The position numbers and the translations under genes were made by a program. From positions 124,001 through 188,000 of the forward strand of contig NZ_JAUFQJ010000008.1 of the NCBI RefSeq assembly GCF_030409685.1: a DNA stretch of 64,000 nt, given 5' to 3'. This document shows positions 1 through 9,310 of this stretch, piece by piece (the first letter of the stretch is position 1; each line of letters begins with the position of its first letter). A model generated the notes under the pieces. The model made no database searches and was not told the DNA's origin. It was given only the letters and a program-made list of their open reading frames with translations. This stretch comes from Ferruginibacter paludis (GTDB lineage: Bacteria; Bacteroidota; Bacteroidia; Chitinophagales; Chitinophagaceae).

Positions 1-1746
1 ACTACCCAATCCAAAATTAAGCTGGGTTTCGCCACAACTCATAAAACCCTTTACCGGCTGCACTTCCTTAAACATCGCCTGTTGCTTACTAAAAAGAAAA
101 ACTTTGGCGCCAACCGCAAAATAGTTGGGCGATTTACCCCTTAGCTGAACGCTTACATAGTGTGCATCGGGTTGCTTTTCACGGGTATTGTTTTTGTAAA
201 TACCGGCTGGTTCATTCATATTATTGGTAATCAGATCAAGGTCTCCATCTCCATCCAAATCGGCATACGCAGCACCCTGGGAAAGGGTGGCATTTTCAAA
301 GCCCCAGGCCACTGATTGATCTGTAAATTTCAACTCCTCACTTCCCTCAAAAATATAATTGTGCCATGCGCCGGGGGGCAGGTGTTTTAGTATTTCTTTA
401 TCATGCTCCCTTACCCCTGTAGTGGAATGATCATGGGATAAAGAGGAAATGAATTTGATATAATCCAAATCGTTGGGCCTGTTTTTTATTCCGTTTGAAA
501 CAAATATATCCGCCTTACCATCGAGGTTGTAATCGGCTATCAAGGGGCTCCAGCTCCAGTCCGTTGCAGCCACGCCACTAAACAGGGCTATGTCTGCAAA
601 CTTCATTCCCCGGCCAACATTAAGCTGTAAGCAATTGCGTGCATACTGGTTGGCATAACCAAATTTGCGTTGGTAGTTATAAATATCAAGGGCATCATCG
701 CCAAGCGAAGATTTCAATATTTTTTCGTCTTTAGGCAACATATCGGCGGTCATCACATCGGGCCACCCGTCATTGTTGATGTCGGCAATATCGTTGCCCA
801 TCGAAAATTTTGACTCATGGCCAAAAGCAGCTTTGTTCATCTCTTTAAAAGTTCCGTTGCCCTGGTTTACATAGTAATAATCATTTTCATGAAAATCGTT
901 GCTTACATAAATATCATCAAAGCCATCCTGGTTAACATCGGCCACAGCAACACCCAATCCATAGCCCAGCGCACTGCTGATGATACCCGAGCCTTTAGTT
1001 ACATTGGTAAAGTGGTCACCATCATTTCTGAATAATTTACCGCCGCTTACTTCACTGTATTTATCCCGAAGGGCAATCGTTCCGTAAGCGTCTGTCTGGT
1101 GTGTGGAATGCTGTAACTGAAACATATCCAGGTCGCCATCTTTGTCGTAGTCAAAAAAAACCGCCTGGGTATTATAACCTTGTATGTCCAACCCCCATTT
1201 GGCAGCACTTTCAGTAAATGTATTGTTGTGGTTGTTAATGAACAACTGGTTGCGGGAGTTTTTAAAATAGGTGTATGCCGCACCATTGTTGTCATTGGGG
1301 TTATGATTGGACACGGTGGAAATGTAGATATCCAAAAAGCCATCGCCGTTTACATCGGCCATGGTTACTCCGGTTGTCCAGTCTGCTTTTCCCGCAACGC
1401 CGGCACTTTGCGTAATGTCTTCAAATTTAAAATTGCCTTTATTTAAAAATAATTTATTGCCACTGGTATTAGATGCAAAATAAATATCCGGTAAGCCATC
1501 ATTGTTGATATCCGCTACTGCAACGCCAGCGCCGTTGTAATAATAGAGATAATCGATAATGCTCAAACTGTCGGTATCAATATTGGGGTTTTCGAAATTT
1601 ATACCAGTTGCTGCAGATTCCATTTTTGTAAACAAAGTGTCCTTTGGAACGGGGTGTGTACAACTGCTCCACACCAATACTGCAAACAAACAAGAGCATG
1701 TCGCTAAGGTTAGCGTCATCAGCCGCACTGGAAATATTTGTGGCAT
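1..1746 (-). CDS. FG-GAP/VCBS repeat lipoprotein (CRTAC1/ASPIC-UnbV type), 3' end outside window
   Basis: The reading frame is open from 1746 to the window edge (582 codons, no stop), so the C-terminal part is missing. The N-terminus is a lipoprotein signal ending VLVWSSC, with lipidated Cys29, so the protein probably sits on the outer membrane or cell surface. At least seven Asp/Asn-rich motifs of the FG-GAP/VCBS calcium-binding kind follow, for example DINNDGLPDIYF, DVNGDGFLDIYI, DYDKDGDLDMF, DVNQDGFDDIYV and DLDGDGDLDLI. This pattern is typical of CRTAC1-like beta-propeller proteins that end in an ASPIC/UnbV domain. The gene lies downstream of susD on the same strand, about 150 bases after a strong terminator. 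Proteins of this type often accompany SusCD pairs in Bacteroidota, and a glycan-binding role is inferred. Upstream in-frame ATGs at 1779 and 1812 are alternatives; 1746 gives the best signal peptide. Confidence 0.85.
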   Translation of the reverse strand, partial: MPQIFPVRLMTLTLATCSCLFAVLVWSSCTHPVPKDTLFTKMESAATGINFENPNIDTDSLSIIDYLYYYNGAGVAVADINNDGLPDIYFASNTSGNKLFLNKGNFKFEDITQSAGVAGKADWTTGVTMADVNGDGFLDIYISTVSNHNPNDNNGAAYTYFKNSRNQLFINNHNNTFTESAAKWGLDIQGYNTQAVFFDYDKDGDLDMFQLQHSTHQTDAYGTIALRDKYSEVSGGKLFRNDGDHFTNVTKGSGIISSALGYGLGVAVADVNQDGFDDIYVSNDFHENDYYYVNQGNGTFKEMNKAAFGHESKFSMGNDIADINNDGWPDVMTADMLPKDEKILKSSLGDDALDIYNYQRKFGYANQYARNCLQLNVGRGMKFADIALFSGVAATDWSWSPLIADYNLDGKADIFVSNGIKNRPNDLDYIKFISSLSHDHSTTGVREHDKEILKHLPPGAWHNYIFEGSEELKFTDQSVAWGFENATLSQGAAYADLDGDGDLDLITNNMNEPAGIYKNNTREKQPDAHYVSVQLRGKSPNYFAVGAKVFLFSKQQAMFKEVQPVKGFMSCGETQLNFGLGS

Positions 1747-1905
1747 TTTAAATGCTTTTTCTGCTATTGGTTTTACCATTTCAACACTGTCATTGTTTGT
1801 ATGCTTTATCATTTTTACACCTGCAAAAGATAGCAGTAATTAGTTACATCCTGCCCGGCTCTACGCTATTTAATTTTTAAAAGAAACCCAAACAAGCCTG
1901 CACAA

Positions 1906-1937
1906 AAAAGAGCAGCAACCGAAGTTGCTACTCTTTT
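1906..1937 (-). terminator. Rho-independent terminator after susD
   Basis: An inverted repeat pairs AAAAGAG-C-AGCAAC with GTTGCT-A-CTCTTTT around a CGAA loop, with one internal mismatch. Read on the minus strand it is followed by a run of T. It lies just past the susD stop and separates susCD from the downstream lipoprotein gene, which would then need read-through or its own promoter. Confidence 0.8.
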
Positions 1938-1963
1938 AAAAATATACATTCCTTCCATCAAAA

Positions 1964-3664
1964 TTAATACCCGGGATTTTGTTGAATCTTGGGATTGGAT
2001 AAAATTACTGATGGCGGAACAGGCAACAGGTAAGTATGTTTGTCAGGATTATCCGCTGCTTTATCAGGAATTGTTCTGGCATCCAGGAAATGTCCAAAAC
2101 GGATCATGTCCTGCCTGCGCACCATTTCCCAGGCCAGTTCTCTAGCTCTTTCTGCATACAAATTATTCAGTGTCAGGTCACTGCTTTTCCAGTCATGACT
2201 TGTACTTCCTGAATACGCACGCCTGCGTACTTCATTTACATTGGCAAGTGCATCATCCAGGTTGGTTCCGGCTCGAAGTTCTGCTTCTGCTTTCATCAGC
2301 AAAATATCTGCATAGCGAAAAACAGGTACATCATTGCTGATATTGTCACCCACATTTCCACCCGGTTCCGGCCAGTACTTGATGTTTCTAAGACCTGCCA
2401 ACCTGAAATAAGGGGCAGGATTGGAGGCCAGGTACATGGTATCAAAATAAGCCAGTGGCAACCCGGACTGGTCATCATAGATTTTAATTGCACCGGGATT
2501 GGAGGGGCCAAGGCCGACAGGATCATTGTTACTGCTTGAATACAGGATGTTTTGATAAGGAGGATATGGAACACCTTTAACATACTGTTGACCGATCAGG
2601 AACTGCCCGGTACGCTGATCATTAAAGGTTCTGTACACATTGGTATTGCCATCCACAACTCTTTTTTCATACACTGATGTGGTATCATAAAAGCTATAGA
2701 ATGGATGCGAAGTAGACATGCCATTGTTGCCCATTCCGTTTTGGCCAAAAGTATAAAACGCGTTATTAGCCATGACAGACGCCACCACAATATAGTTACC
2801 ACCGCCTGCTGGTATAACACCCGCTTTGTAAGGCACCACAAAAATATTTTCAGTAGATGCTTCCTGCACTTTATCCCTGAAATTGTCAAAGTAAACTGGC
2901 ATTAATGTATACCCTCCCGCTTTGATCGCATCGCATTGTGCTATGCACTCTGACAGTCTTGGCGTACCAGTATATATTTCTGCATTCAGGTATAATTTGG
3001 CCAACAGGCTGTGTGCAAAATACTTGTTCACCTTGCCATACTTTGTAATATCCGTTGCTGTAGAAAGTTCAGGCAGAGCTGCCGTTAATTCGGTCACCAA
3101 CGAATCGAATACCTGTGCCTTTGGCAGCGTTACCACTGTAGTAGGATCTTGTTTAAAATTGGTAACGTAGGGTACATTTCCAAAAAGATCCAGCGCCAGG
3201 TAATAAAAATAAGATCGCAGGGCCTTCATCTCTGCAAGATCAGATTTGATGGTGGCTGGTGCCGGGCTCAAGCTATTAAGCGTGTAAATAATGTAATTGC
3301 ATTTCCCAATGCCGCTGAAAATATCTCCCCATGCCCATTCATTTACGCCGCCGCTACCAGGCTTTTCGAGATGGTACCACATGTTCGTCCACATGCCGCC
3401 ATCCCCCCAGTCACCACCACGGGTTGGTGTAATCATTTCATCAGATGAAATTTCATTTTCCCAATATACACCGGAGTTTCCGCCCAGTCCCTGCAAGGCA
3501 GCATACGCCGGCGACTTGCCGGCAGCAATCTGTTCGGGTGTTTGCCAGAAATTTTCATTTACAATCTGGCTGTAAACTTTGGTATCGAGTTTGGTGCAGC
3601 GCAGTACGGAAAGCGAAAGAACAACCAGCGCAACCAATGTTATATTAAATTTTAACTGTTTCAT
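1964..3664 (-). CDS. SusD/RagB family outer-membrane nutrient-binding lipoprotein
   Basis: This is a 566-residue protein with a lipoprotein signal peptide (lipobox SVLRC, Cys23), as expected for SusD-like surface lipoproteins. The N-terminal half has the helical TPR-like pattern of the family. The C-terminal part carries the typical segment VPVFRYADILLMKAEAELR and ends in LLPVPPSVI...NPKIQQNPGY, the usual SusD ending. It follows susC by 48 bases, so the two form the classic SusC/SusD pair: SusD captures an oligosaccharide on the surface and lids the SusC transporter. The substrate cannot be read from the sequence; the nearby GH-D glycosidase suggests an alpha-galactoside or related glycan (inference). 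Confidence 0.95.
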   Translation of the reverse strand: MKQLKFNITLVALVVLSLSVLRCTKLDTKVYSQIVNENFWQTPEQIAAGKSPAYAALQGLGGNSGVYWENEISSDEMITPTRGGDWGDGGMWTNMWYHLEKPGSGGVNEWAWGDIFSGIGKCNYIIYTLNSLSPAPATIKSDLAEMKALRSYFYYLALDLFGNVPYVTNFKQDPTTVVTLPKAQVFDSLVTELTAALPELSTATDITKYGKVNKYFAHSLLAKLYLNAEIYTGTPRLSECIAQCDAIKAGGYTLMPVYFDNFRDKVQEASTENIFVVPYKAGVIPAGGGNYIVVASVMANNAFYTFGQNGMGNNGMSTSHPFYSFYDTTSVYEKRVVDGNTNVYRTFNDQRTGQFLIGQQYVKGVPYPPYQNILYSSSNNDPVGLGPSNPGAIKIYDDQSGLPLAYFDTMYLASNPAPYFRLAGLRNIKYWPEPGGNVGDNISNDVPVFRYADILLMKAEAELRAGTNLDDALANVNEVRRRAYSGSTSHDWKSSDLTLNNLYAERARELAWEMVRRQDMIRFGHFLDARTIPDKAADNPDKHTYLLPVPPSVILSNPKIQQNPGY

Positions 3665-3712
3665 TTTTGTGTTTATTTAAGATTCAAAATTTGTTCACCC
3701 CGTGCGTCTCTA

Positions 3713-6700
3713 TTATTTAAAAGAGATGTTTACGCCGATTGTAAGTGAACGCGATTTTGGATAAAAGCCTCCCCCTCCATTGTATGTTAAATCAATAAAT
3801 GCTGGTGTTGCCTGGTTATCGACTGTTGCAATTTCCGGGTCCAGTCCTTTGTAAGGTGTTATCACAAAAAGATTGTTTCCGGAAACGTATAACCGCATGT
3901 TATCAATTCCTTTTATTGCAGGAAGATTATAAGACAAGGTCAGACTTTCAAGCCTCAGGTAAGATGCATTTTCCAGCCAGTAATCAGATGGCGTTGGATT
4001 ATCTCTTAATCCACTGGTCACCGCTTCTTTTAATGTATTTACCGAAGGCAGGTTATTGTAATTGGCCAGGTTGAGGTTGGTATTGTTAAATATCTTCACA
4101 CCAGAAACACCCCTGAAAAATACATTCAACGCCCATTGTTTGAATACCAGGTTGGATGAAAAACCATAGTTGAATTTTGGATAGGGATCGATGTACCGAT
4201 TTTTGGCCTGCAGGTAATCTGTAGTGGTACCGCCGTCAGTTTCAAACTCGGACAAGCCCGCCGCTGTTTTGCCTACATAGTGTGGCAGAAAAAAAGTATA
4301 CGGTGATTTTCCCACGATTAAAAAAGTGATGGGATTACCGCTTAGCCCTCTTCCGCTTGCTGAACCTACGGGTATATTATCAGTTGATAATTTTTGTCCG
4401 TTCCATGTTCCGGAAAGGCTGGTAATTTTTGTATTGATGGTAGTAATCTGTCCCCCAACTGACCAGGTTAAATCTTTTGAACGAATGATGTCGCCATTTA
4501 ATTGAAGCTCTACGCCCTTATTGGTAAGGCTTCCCACATTGGCCAATACGGTGGATACAAAATTGGGCGGAACCTGCACAGTGTAGTTATACAGCAAGTG
4601 CCTGGTTTCATCATTAAAAGCGCTAAACGATCCCGTTAACCGGTTTTTAAAAAGGGCAAAATCAAAGCCAATATTTTTACCGTGCCTTTCTTCCCAAACC
4701 AGGTCTGGATTAGGGTTTTGATTGGGTGAAAAACCCACCGGATAAGGATTAGTTGTATTGGTAGGATCATAGGTAACACCCCCGCTGCTTAAAGTAGTAA
4801 GTGTATTATATGCACCAATGGCATCCTGGTTTCCTACCACTCCATAGCCTGCGTTAATTTTCAATTCATCCAGCCAGCTGACATCTTTCAGGAAAGATTC
4901 GTTCTTTAAACGCCAGGCAGCAGATATGGAAGGGAAGTTACCCCACCGGTGATTGATACCAAATTTAGACGAGCCATCGCGGCGAAAACTTGCCGTTAAG
5001 TAATACTTCGAGTTGTAATTGTAAGTCAACCTTCCCAGGAAAGAAATGATTTTATATTCTTCTTTATAAGAGTTGATGGCATTTAAACTTGAGTTGCCAT
5101 TCTGCAATGAATTATCTCCATTGGCGTCTACGGCAAAACCTTTACCCGCAGCACTGTACGCATCGTACGAATAATAATTGTATTCATATACACCTGTGGC
5201 GGTAAAATTGTGTTTCCCAATACTGGTAATGTAATTTGCGTGCATATCGCCTTTTCTCGAATCCCTGTTGGAAGATGATTTAACGGCGCTGTTCAGGTTG
5301 TTCCAACCTGGAATTACTGGCAAATAATAATCTCCCTGTGTATTAAATTTAGTAAGTGATCCGGTAACACCAACTGTCAGGTCCTTCAGCAATTTATAAT
5401 TGACAGTCGCGTATTCCTGAGTTAAGTGTTCTTTTGCCTTATTGGTTACCATGTTCTGCAGCAATACCGGGTTTTGGTAATTGTATTGATACACCGGGTT
5501 ATCAGTGCCATCGGCCTGTTTAATGCGGATATAAGGAGGCATTACATACGCGTAATTAAAAATGTTCCTGTTTACCAGGTTCCTGTCGGTAGAAGTATTT
5601 ACAATGCCTATCTGGATATTTAGTTTATCGTTTAGTGCTTTTTGTTCTGCATTCAACCGCAGACCCACCTGTTCTTTGCCGGTGTTGATTACAATGCCCT
5701 GCTGGTTTAAATAGGTTACGGAACCACGGTAATTAAATTTATCTGTTCCGCCCGTAATACCCACCGTGTGGTTGTGTGCAATGCCGGTACGAAGGATGGC
5801 CCCAACCCAGTCATTGGTTGTGCCGGCACTGCTGTTAGCTGTTTCAAGTTGCGCTGCATCCTGGCCAAGCTTCACTGCTTCAGCCAAAAATTCGGGTGTG
5901 CTCAGCAGGTCTGGCTTTTTAGCCACGGTTGAAGATGACAGGTATCCGGAGTAGTCAACCTGCATGCGTCCGCCACGCCCTTTTTTGGTGTTAATAATGA
6001 TAACCCCGTTGGCACCACGGGAACCGTAAATTGATGTAGCCGATGCATCTTTTAATACATCGTAAGAAAGAATATCACCGGGAGGGATATTTGAAATCTG
6101 GTTGATGTCGTCTAGTATAACACCATCTACAACCGCCAAAGGACTTTGTCCGCCGGCCAGCGATGTTTGTCCGCGAAGCCTTATTACTACTGGCGAGTTG
6201 GGATCGCCATCAATTTTTGTAATCACCAGCCCGGCCACTTTTCCCTGTATCTGGTCCATAGGGTTTGTAACCAATCCCTGCGTAAAATCTTTTGCACCTA
6301 TACTGGATACCGCACCGGTAACATCTTTTTTGCGGGCAGTGCCATATCCTACCACCACAACATCGCTCAATCCGGAGGCTTCGGGTTTCAGTGAGATATT
6401 GATAGTGGTTTGTTTTCCGATATTCACTTCCTGCGTGGCATACCCGACATACGAAACCACGAGTGTCCTGGCATTGTCAGGTGCGTCAAACGAAAAACTG
6501 CCATCTTCGGCCGTGGTGGTGGCTTTGCCAGATCCCTTTACCTGTACAGTTGCACCGGATAAAGGTTCGCCTTTTTCGTTTGTCACTTTTCCACTAATTG
6601 TAAAAATTTGCAACGGTGCATTTTCCACGGCAGTGCCAACCGCTTTTTCCGAAATAACAATCAGGCCCGACTCTTCAATCAACCTGTATTTAAGTTTTGT

Positions 6701-7012
6701 TGAAGCCAGCACGTCATTCAGCACCTGCGATACCGGCACATCATTTACAGTAACCGTTACAATATGACCTGACGGAATGATATCGTTACTAAAAGCAAAG
6801 CGGTAAGAGGTTTCCTTTTCTATGACTTTAAAAAATTTAGTAAGCTTTACTTCCTTCAGCGAAAGGCTGATTTTTACATCCTGGGAAAAGCCACCTGCAC
6901 TTACCGACATGGCGCAGACCAGTAAAAGAATAGCCATTAATTTCATAACTCTAAGCAGTTTGATTAAGGGCGAGCGGAAAAACCGCCCCCCGTAAGCATG
7001 TTTGTTTTTCAT
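3713..7012 (-). CDS. SusC/RagA family TonB-linked outer-membrane transporter with N-terminal STN domain
   Basis: This 1099-residue protein has a signal peptide around residues 23-41 and then an STN (secretin/TonB N-terminal) domain at about 48-115. A CarboxypepD_reg-like domain follows at about 137-212 (FTISGKVTNEKGEPLSGATV), then the SusC signature and TonB-dependent plug (DVVVVGYGTARKKDVTGAVS) and a long beta-barrel. The STN domain is the hallmark of transducing receptors that signal to a FecR-type anti-sigma factor. This fits the adjacent FecR and ECF sigma genes upstream on the same strand. It imports a glycan with SusD, powered by TonB. The ATG at 7012 gives a slightly long n-region; an internal Met at residue 23 is an alternative start. 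Confidence 0.95.
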   Translation of the reverse strand: MKNKHAYGGRFFRSPLIKLLRVMKLMAILLLVCAMSVSAGGFSQDVKISLSLKEVKLTKFFKVIEKETSYRFAFSNDIIPSGHIVTVTVNDVPVSQVLNDVLASTKLKYRLIEESGLIVISEKAVGTAVENAPLQIFTISGKVTNEKGEPLSGATVQVKGSGKATTTAEDGSFSFDAPDNARTLVVSYVGYATQEVNIGKQTTINISLKPEASGLSDVVVVGYGTARKKDVTGAVSSIGAKDFTQGLVTNPMDQIQGKVAGLVITKIDGDPNSPVVIRLRGQTSLAGGQSPLAVVDGVILDDINQISNIPPGDILSYDVLKDASATSIYGSRGANGVIIINTKKGRGGRMQVDYSGYLSSSTVAKKPDLLSTPEFLAEAVKLGQDAAQLETANSSAGTTNDWVGAILRTGIAHNHTVGITGGTDKFNYRGSVTYLNQQGIVINTGKEQVGLRLNAEQKALNDKLNIQIGIVNTSTDRNLVNRNIFNYAYVMPPYIRIKQADGTDNPVYQYNYQNPVLLQNMVTNKAKEHLTQEYATVNYKLLKDLTVGVTGSLTKFNTQGDYYLPVIPGWNNLNSAVKSSSNRDSRKGDMHANYITSIGKHNFTATGVYEYNYYSYDAYSAAGKGFAVDANGDNSLQNGNSSLNAINSYKEEYKIISFLGRLTYNYNSKYYLTASFRRDGSSKFGINHRWGNFPSISAAWRLKNESFLKDVSWLDELKINAGYGVVGNQDAIGAYNTLTTLSSGGVTYDPTNTTNPYPVGFSPNQNPNPDLVWEERHGKNIGFDFALFKNRLTGSFSAFNDETRHLLYNYTVQVPPNFVSTVLANVGSLTNKGVELQLNGDIIRSKDLTWSVGGQITTINTKITSLSGTWNGQKLSTDNIPVGSASGRGLSGNPITFLIVGKSPYTFFLPHYVGKTAAGLSEFETDGGTTTDYLQAKNRYIDPYPKFNYGFSSNLVFKQWALNVFFRGVSGVKIFNNTNLNLANYNNLPSVNTLKEAVTSGLRDNPTPSDYWLENASYLRLESLTLSYNLPAIKGIDNMRLYVSGNNLFVITPYKGLDPEIATVDNQATPAFIDLTYNGGGGFYPKSRSLTIGVNISFK

Positions 7013-7040
7013 ACCTTCGTTTTAGTTTTAATTAAGAATA

Positions 7041-7115
7041 GGAACAGCTGTTTTTTGAAAGAGCCGGCTGTTCTGTAAATTTTAACTGACAGGGGGAATG
7101 TTACAGCATTCTCCC
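7041..7115 (-). promoter_or_regulatory. Two consecutive hairpins in the fecR-susC intergenic leader
   Basis: The 110-base gap holds two inverted repeats. GGGGGAATG at 7092-7100 pairs with CATTCTCCC at 7107-7115 (one G-U pair, 6-base loop). GGAACAGC at 7041-7048 pairs with GCTGTTCT at 7067-7074. Neither has a clean minus-strand T-tract, so attenuation, mRNA processing or differential stability between regulator and transporter genes are all possible. Confidence 0.5.
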
Positions 7116-7122
7116 TTATTGT

Positions 7123-8343
7123 TTATTTGTACAATTTCACTTTGATTGTTTCTCCGGGGATGGTAACATAATTAAAACTGCGGGATTCTTTTAAAATCCC
7201 GAGTACCGAACCCAATTCTTCTTTCTCAAAAATTCCTGTAAACCGGTAATCCCTGATGGCGTCATCAGCGAATACTATTTTAACACCGTACCATCTTTCA
7301 AGCAAAATTGCAATGTCGGTAAAGCTCTCGTCCGTGAATACCAGTTTGTTTTCTTTCCAGGCAGTTTCAATAATATCTCCGTCATCCGTTTTGGTAATAT
7401 CCTGCACACGGCTTTCCACTTGCGCTGTATTGATCCCTGTCTTGTTTTTTTCACCCACCACTCCATCCAGTAAAGATTCCTGTAATTTCCATTGAACTTT
7501 TTGATTGGGCTGTAACAGTACCCTGCGATGCTGCTCTTCCTTCAGTGTAACTTCCACCATACCCTTTATCAGCGAAGTTTCCGTAATTTTTTCGCCGGGG
7601 TATGCTTTTACATCGAATGCGGTACCGACAGCCTTTATGTCCATTGCTGTAGTATGCACAATAAAAGGAATATCCTGGTTATGTTTTACGTCAAAAAAAG
7701 CCTCCCCCTCCAGGAAAATATCCCTGGTTGAAATGCCATAGCCTTCGCCGATGGTTACCTTGCTGCCACCATTCAGCGTTACTACCGAGCCATCAGGTAA
7801 TTGAAAATTTTTTCTTTCGCCATAGGCTGATAAAAATATCTTCCAAACCTCTTTTTTTTCGCTGCGGCTACCTCCATCATTGAAAATAAATAACAGCGCA
7901 ACTGCGGCTACTGAAGCAGTCAGGGCAAACATGATTGATACAATGTTTCTTTTCTTCTTACTACCGGTATTCTTCATTTTTACAATAGCAGCGTCGGCCC
8001 CGGTGTTACCCGAGTGTTCTGTTAACCCAATGGTCTTTTCTTCGGATACATTTTCCTGTGTAACAGGTAAGATGGTATCAATATCAACAGGTCCGTCTGC
8101 AACCTGGTATATCTCCCCGGTTTTTTCATGAGTAAAAAGAGAAGCGATTATTTTGTCTGAAACGGCATCCGGCATAGCGGCATCCGGTATATAATCAGCC
8201 CAGGCCTTTTCCAACAGCAATTGCACTTGTTCATCAGTCAAACCTGCTGCCAGATGGGCCAGCTCGAGTTGTTGGTCAGGTGTAATCCTGTTACTAAAAT
8301 ATAACTCAACCAGCTGTTCAATTTTTGTTGATGGTATGGCCAT
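7123..8343 (-). CDS. FecR family anti-sigma factor
   Basis: The protein has 406 residues. An N-terminal cytoplasmic region of the anti-sigma type is followed by one transmembrane helix (about residues 135-157, IVSIMFALTASVAAVALLF). A periplasmic FecR domain comes next (about 170-275, with LPDGSVVTLNGGSKVT and GEAFFDVKHNQDIPFIVHT). The C-terminal DUF4974 domain (about 330-402, TDIAILLERWYGVKIVFAD) resembles the STN fold. It should hold the neighbouring ECF sigma factor inactive until the STN domain of SusC signals substrate. It lies 110 bases downstream of the sigma gene and 110 upstream of susC on the same strand. Confidence 0.93.
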   Translation of the reverse strand: MAIPSTKIEQLVELYFSNRITPDQQLELAHLAAGLTDEQVQLLLEKAWADYIPDAAMPDAVSDKIIASLFTHEKTGEIYQVADGPVDIDTILPVTQENVSEEKTIGLTEHSGNTGADAAIVKMKNTGSKKKRNIVSIMFALTASVAAVALLFIFNDGGSRSEKKEVWKIFLSAYGERKNFQLPDGSVVTLNGGSKVTIGEGYGISTRDIFLEGEAFFDVKHNQDIPFIVHTTAMDIKAVGTAFDVKAYPGEKITETSLIKGMVEVTLKEEQHRRVLLQPNQKVQWKLQESLLDGVVGEKNKTGINTAQVESRVQDITKTDDGDIIETAWKENKLVFTDESFTDIAILLERWYGVKIVFADDAIRDYRFTGIFEKEELGSVLGILKESRSFNYVTIPGETIKVKLYK

Positions 8344-8453
8344 GTATAATTATCGGAGGCAACGTATTATGTCAGCAGAATGCTACCAATTACGACGCCG
8401 TTACCTAATAAGACAAACAAGAGGAGATTTAAGACTAGTGTAAAACCAACTTT

Positions 8454-9110
8454 TTAAAAATAATTTTTAAAAAGTTGCATCAAAATAAATAATAGGGGGA
8501 GATGTTCAATTTCAAGCTTGTGGCGTAAATATTCCCTGATGGTTTTTATGGCCAGGGCCAGGTGATTTTTTACTGTATTGGGAGAAATTTTCAAAGCCAT
8601 TGCTATTTCATCCTGTTTTAAACCCTGTTCCCTGCTTAGCTTAAATACCAGGTGCTGCTGCGCAGGCAGCCGCTTAAGCACTTCGTTAATTGATTGTTGT
8701 ACTTCGTTGTGACTGATACGCTCTTCCGTGCACCTTTCAAAACCCTGTCTCCTATCCTGCATTTTCGACAGCATCAGGGTTTCATTGTTCATGCGCCTGA
8801 AGTAATTGACAACCTGGTTTTGAGCTACCGTAAAAATAAATGCGTTAAAGTTTTCTATTGTATCCAGCTGGCATTTGTTTTTCCACAATTTTAAAAATAC
8901 ATCCTGCACCATATCCTGCGCCAGCTCCGGACGGGCTGTAATCTTTAAAATATAACTGTATAACTTATGCCGGTATAAATAAAAGAGTTCAACAAATGCA
9001 GCTTCATTGCCATGAGCGGCAAGCTGCAACAAGTTTTTTTCTGTCTGAAGTTTTTCGTTTGGCAAAAAAGGTAGATAATTAGTATCCCAAGATATTGAAT
9101 TTCCTTTCAA
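8454..9110 (-). CDS. ECF RNA polymerase sigma-70 factor (FecI-like, Bacteroidota expansion family)
   Basis: This 218-residue protein has sigma region 2 (about 37-100, including ITARPELAQDMVQDVFLKLW) and region 4 (about 150-205, including QDEIAMALKISPNTVKNHLALA, the helix-turn-helix). It heads the sigma-FecR-SusC-SusD series and probably activates susCD on substrate sensing. The start is unusual: the only standard start codon before region 2 is TTG at 9110, and an in-frame TAG lies just upstream. The N-terminal sequence around LPNEKLQTEKNLL fits family members, so the TTG is plausible. The gene is divergent from the GH-D glycosidase gene across about 200 bases. Confidence 0.92.
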   Translation of the reverse strand: MKGNSISWDTNYLPFLPNEKLQTEKNLLQLAAHGNEAAFVELFYLYRHKLYSYILKITARPELAQDMVQDVFLKLWKNKCQLDTIENFNAFIFTVAQNQVVNYFRRMNNETLMLSKMQDRRQGFERCTEERISHNEVQQSINEVLKRLPAQQHLVFKLSREQGLKQDEIAMALKISPNTVKNHLALAIKTIREYLRHKLEIEHLPLLFILMQLFKNYF

Positions 9111-9310
9111 AACAACTCTTTCTAAAATCTATTATTGAAAGTTGGATGACGCAAACGTTTGTTCAATTTTACTAAACCCATCTCAGTTTATATTTAAACC
9201 AATTTCAACAATTGCAAACAGGCAAAAATATTTTCAGCAAAGATTTCTTCCAGATATTTTGTTCAATGCTGATTTGTTGACGGACAAAACTGCTGGTAAA
9301 TCATAATACA

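Noticed and set aside
6102..6767. Plus-strand open frame of 221 codons inside susC
   Set aside because: It is antisense to a clear TonB-linked transporter, lacks any family pattern and starts inside well-conserved plug-coding sequence; it is a shadow of the real gene.
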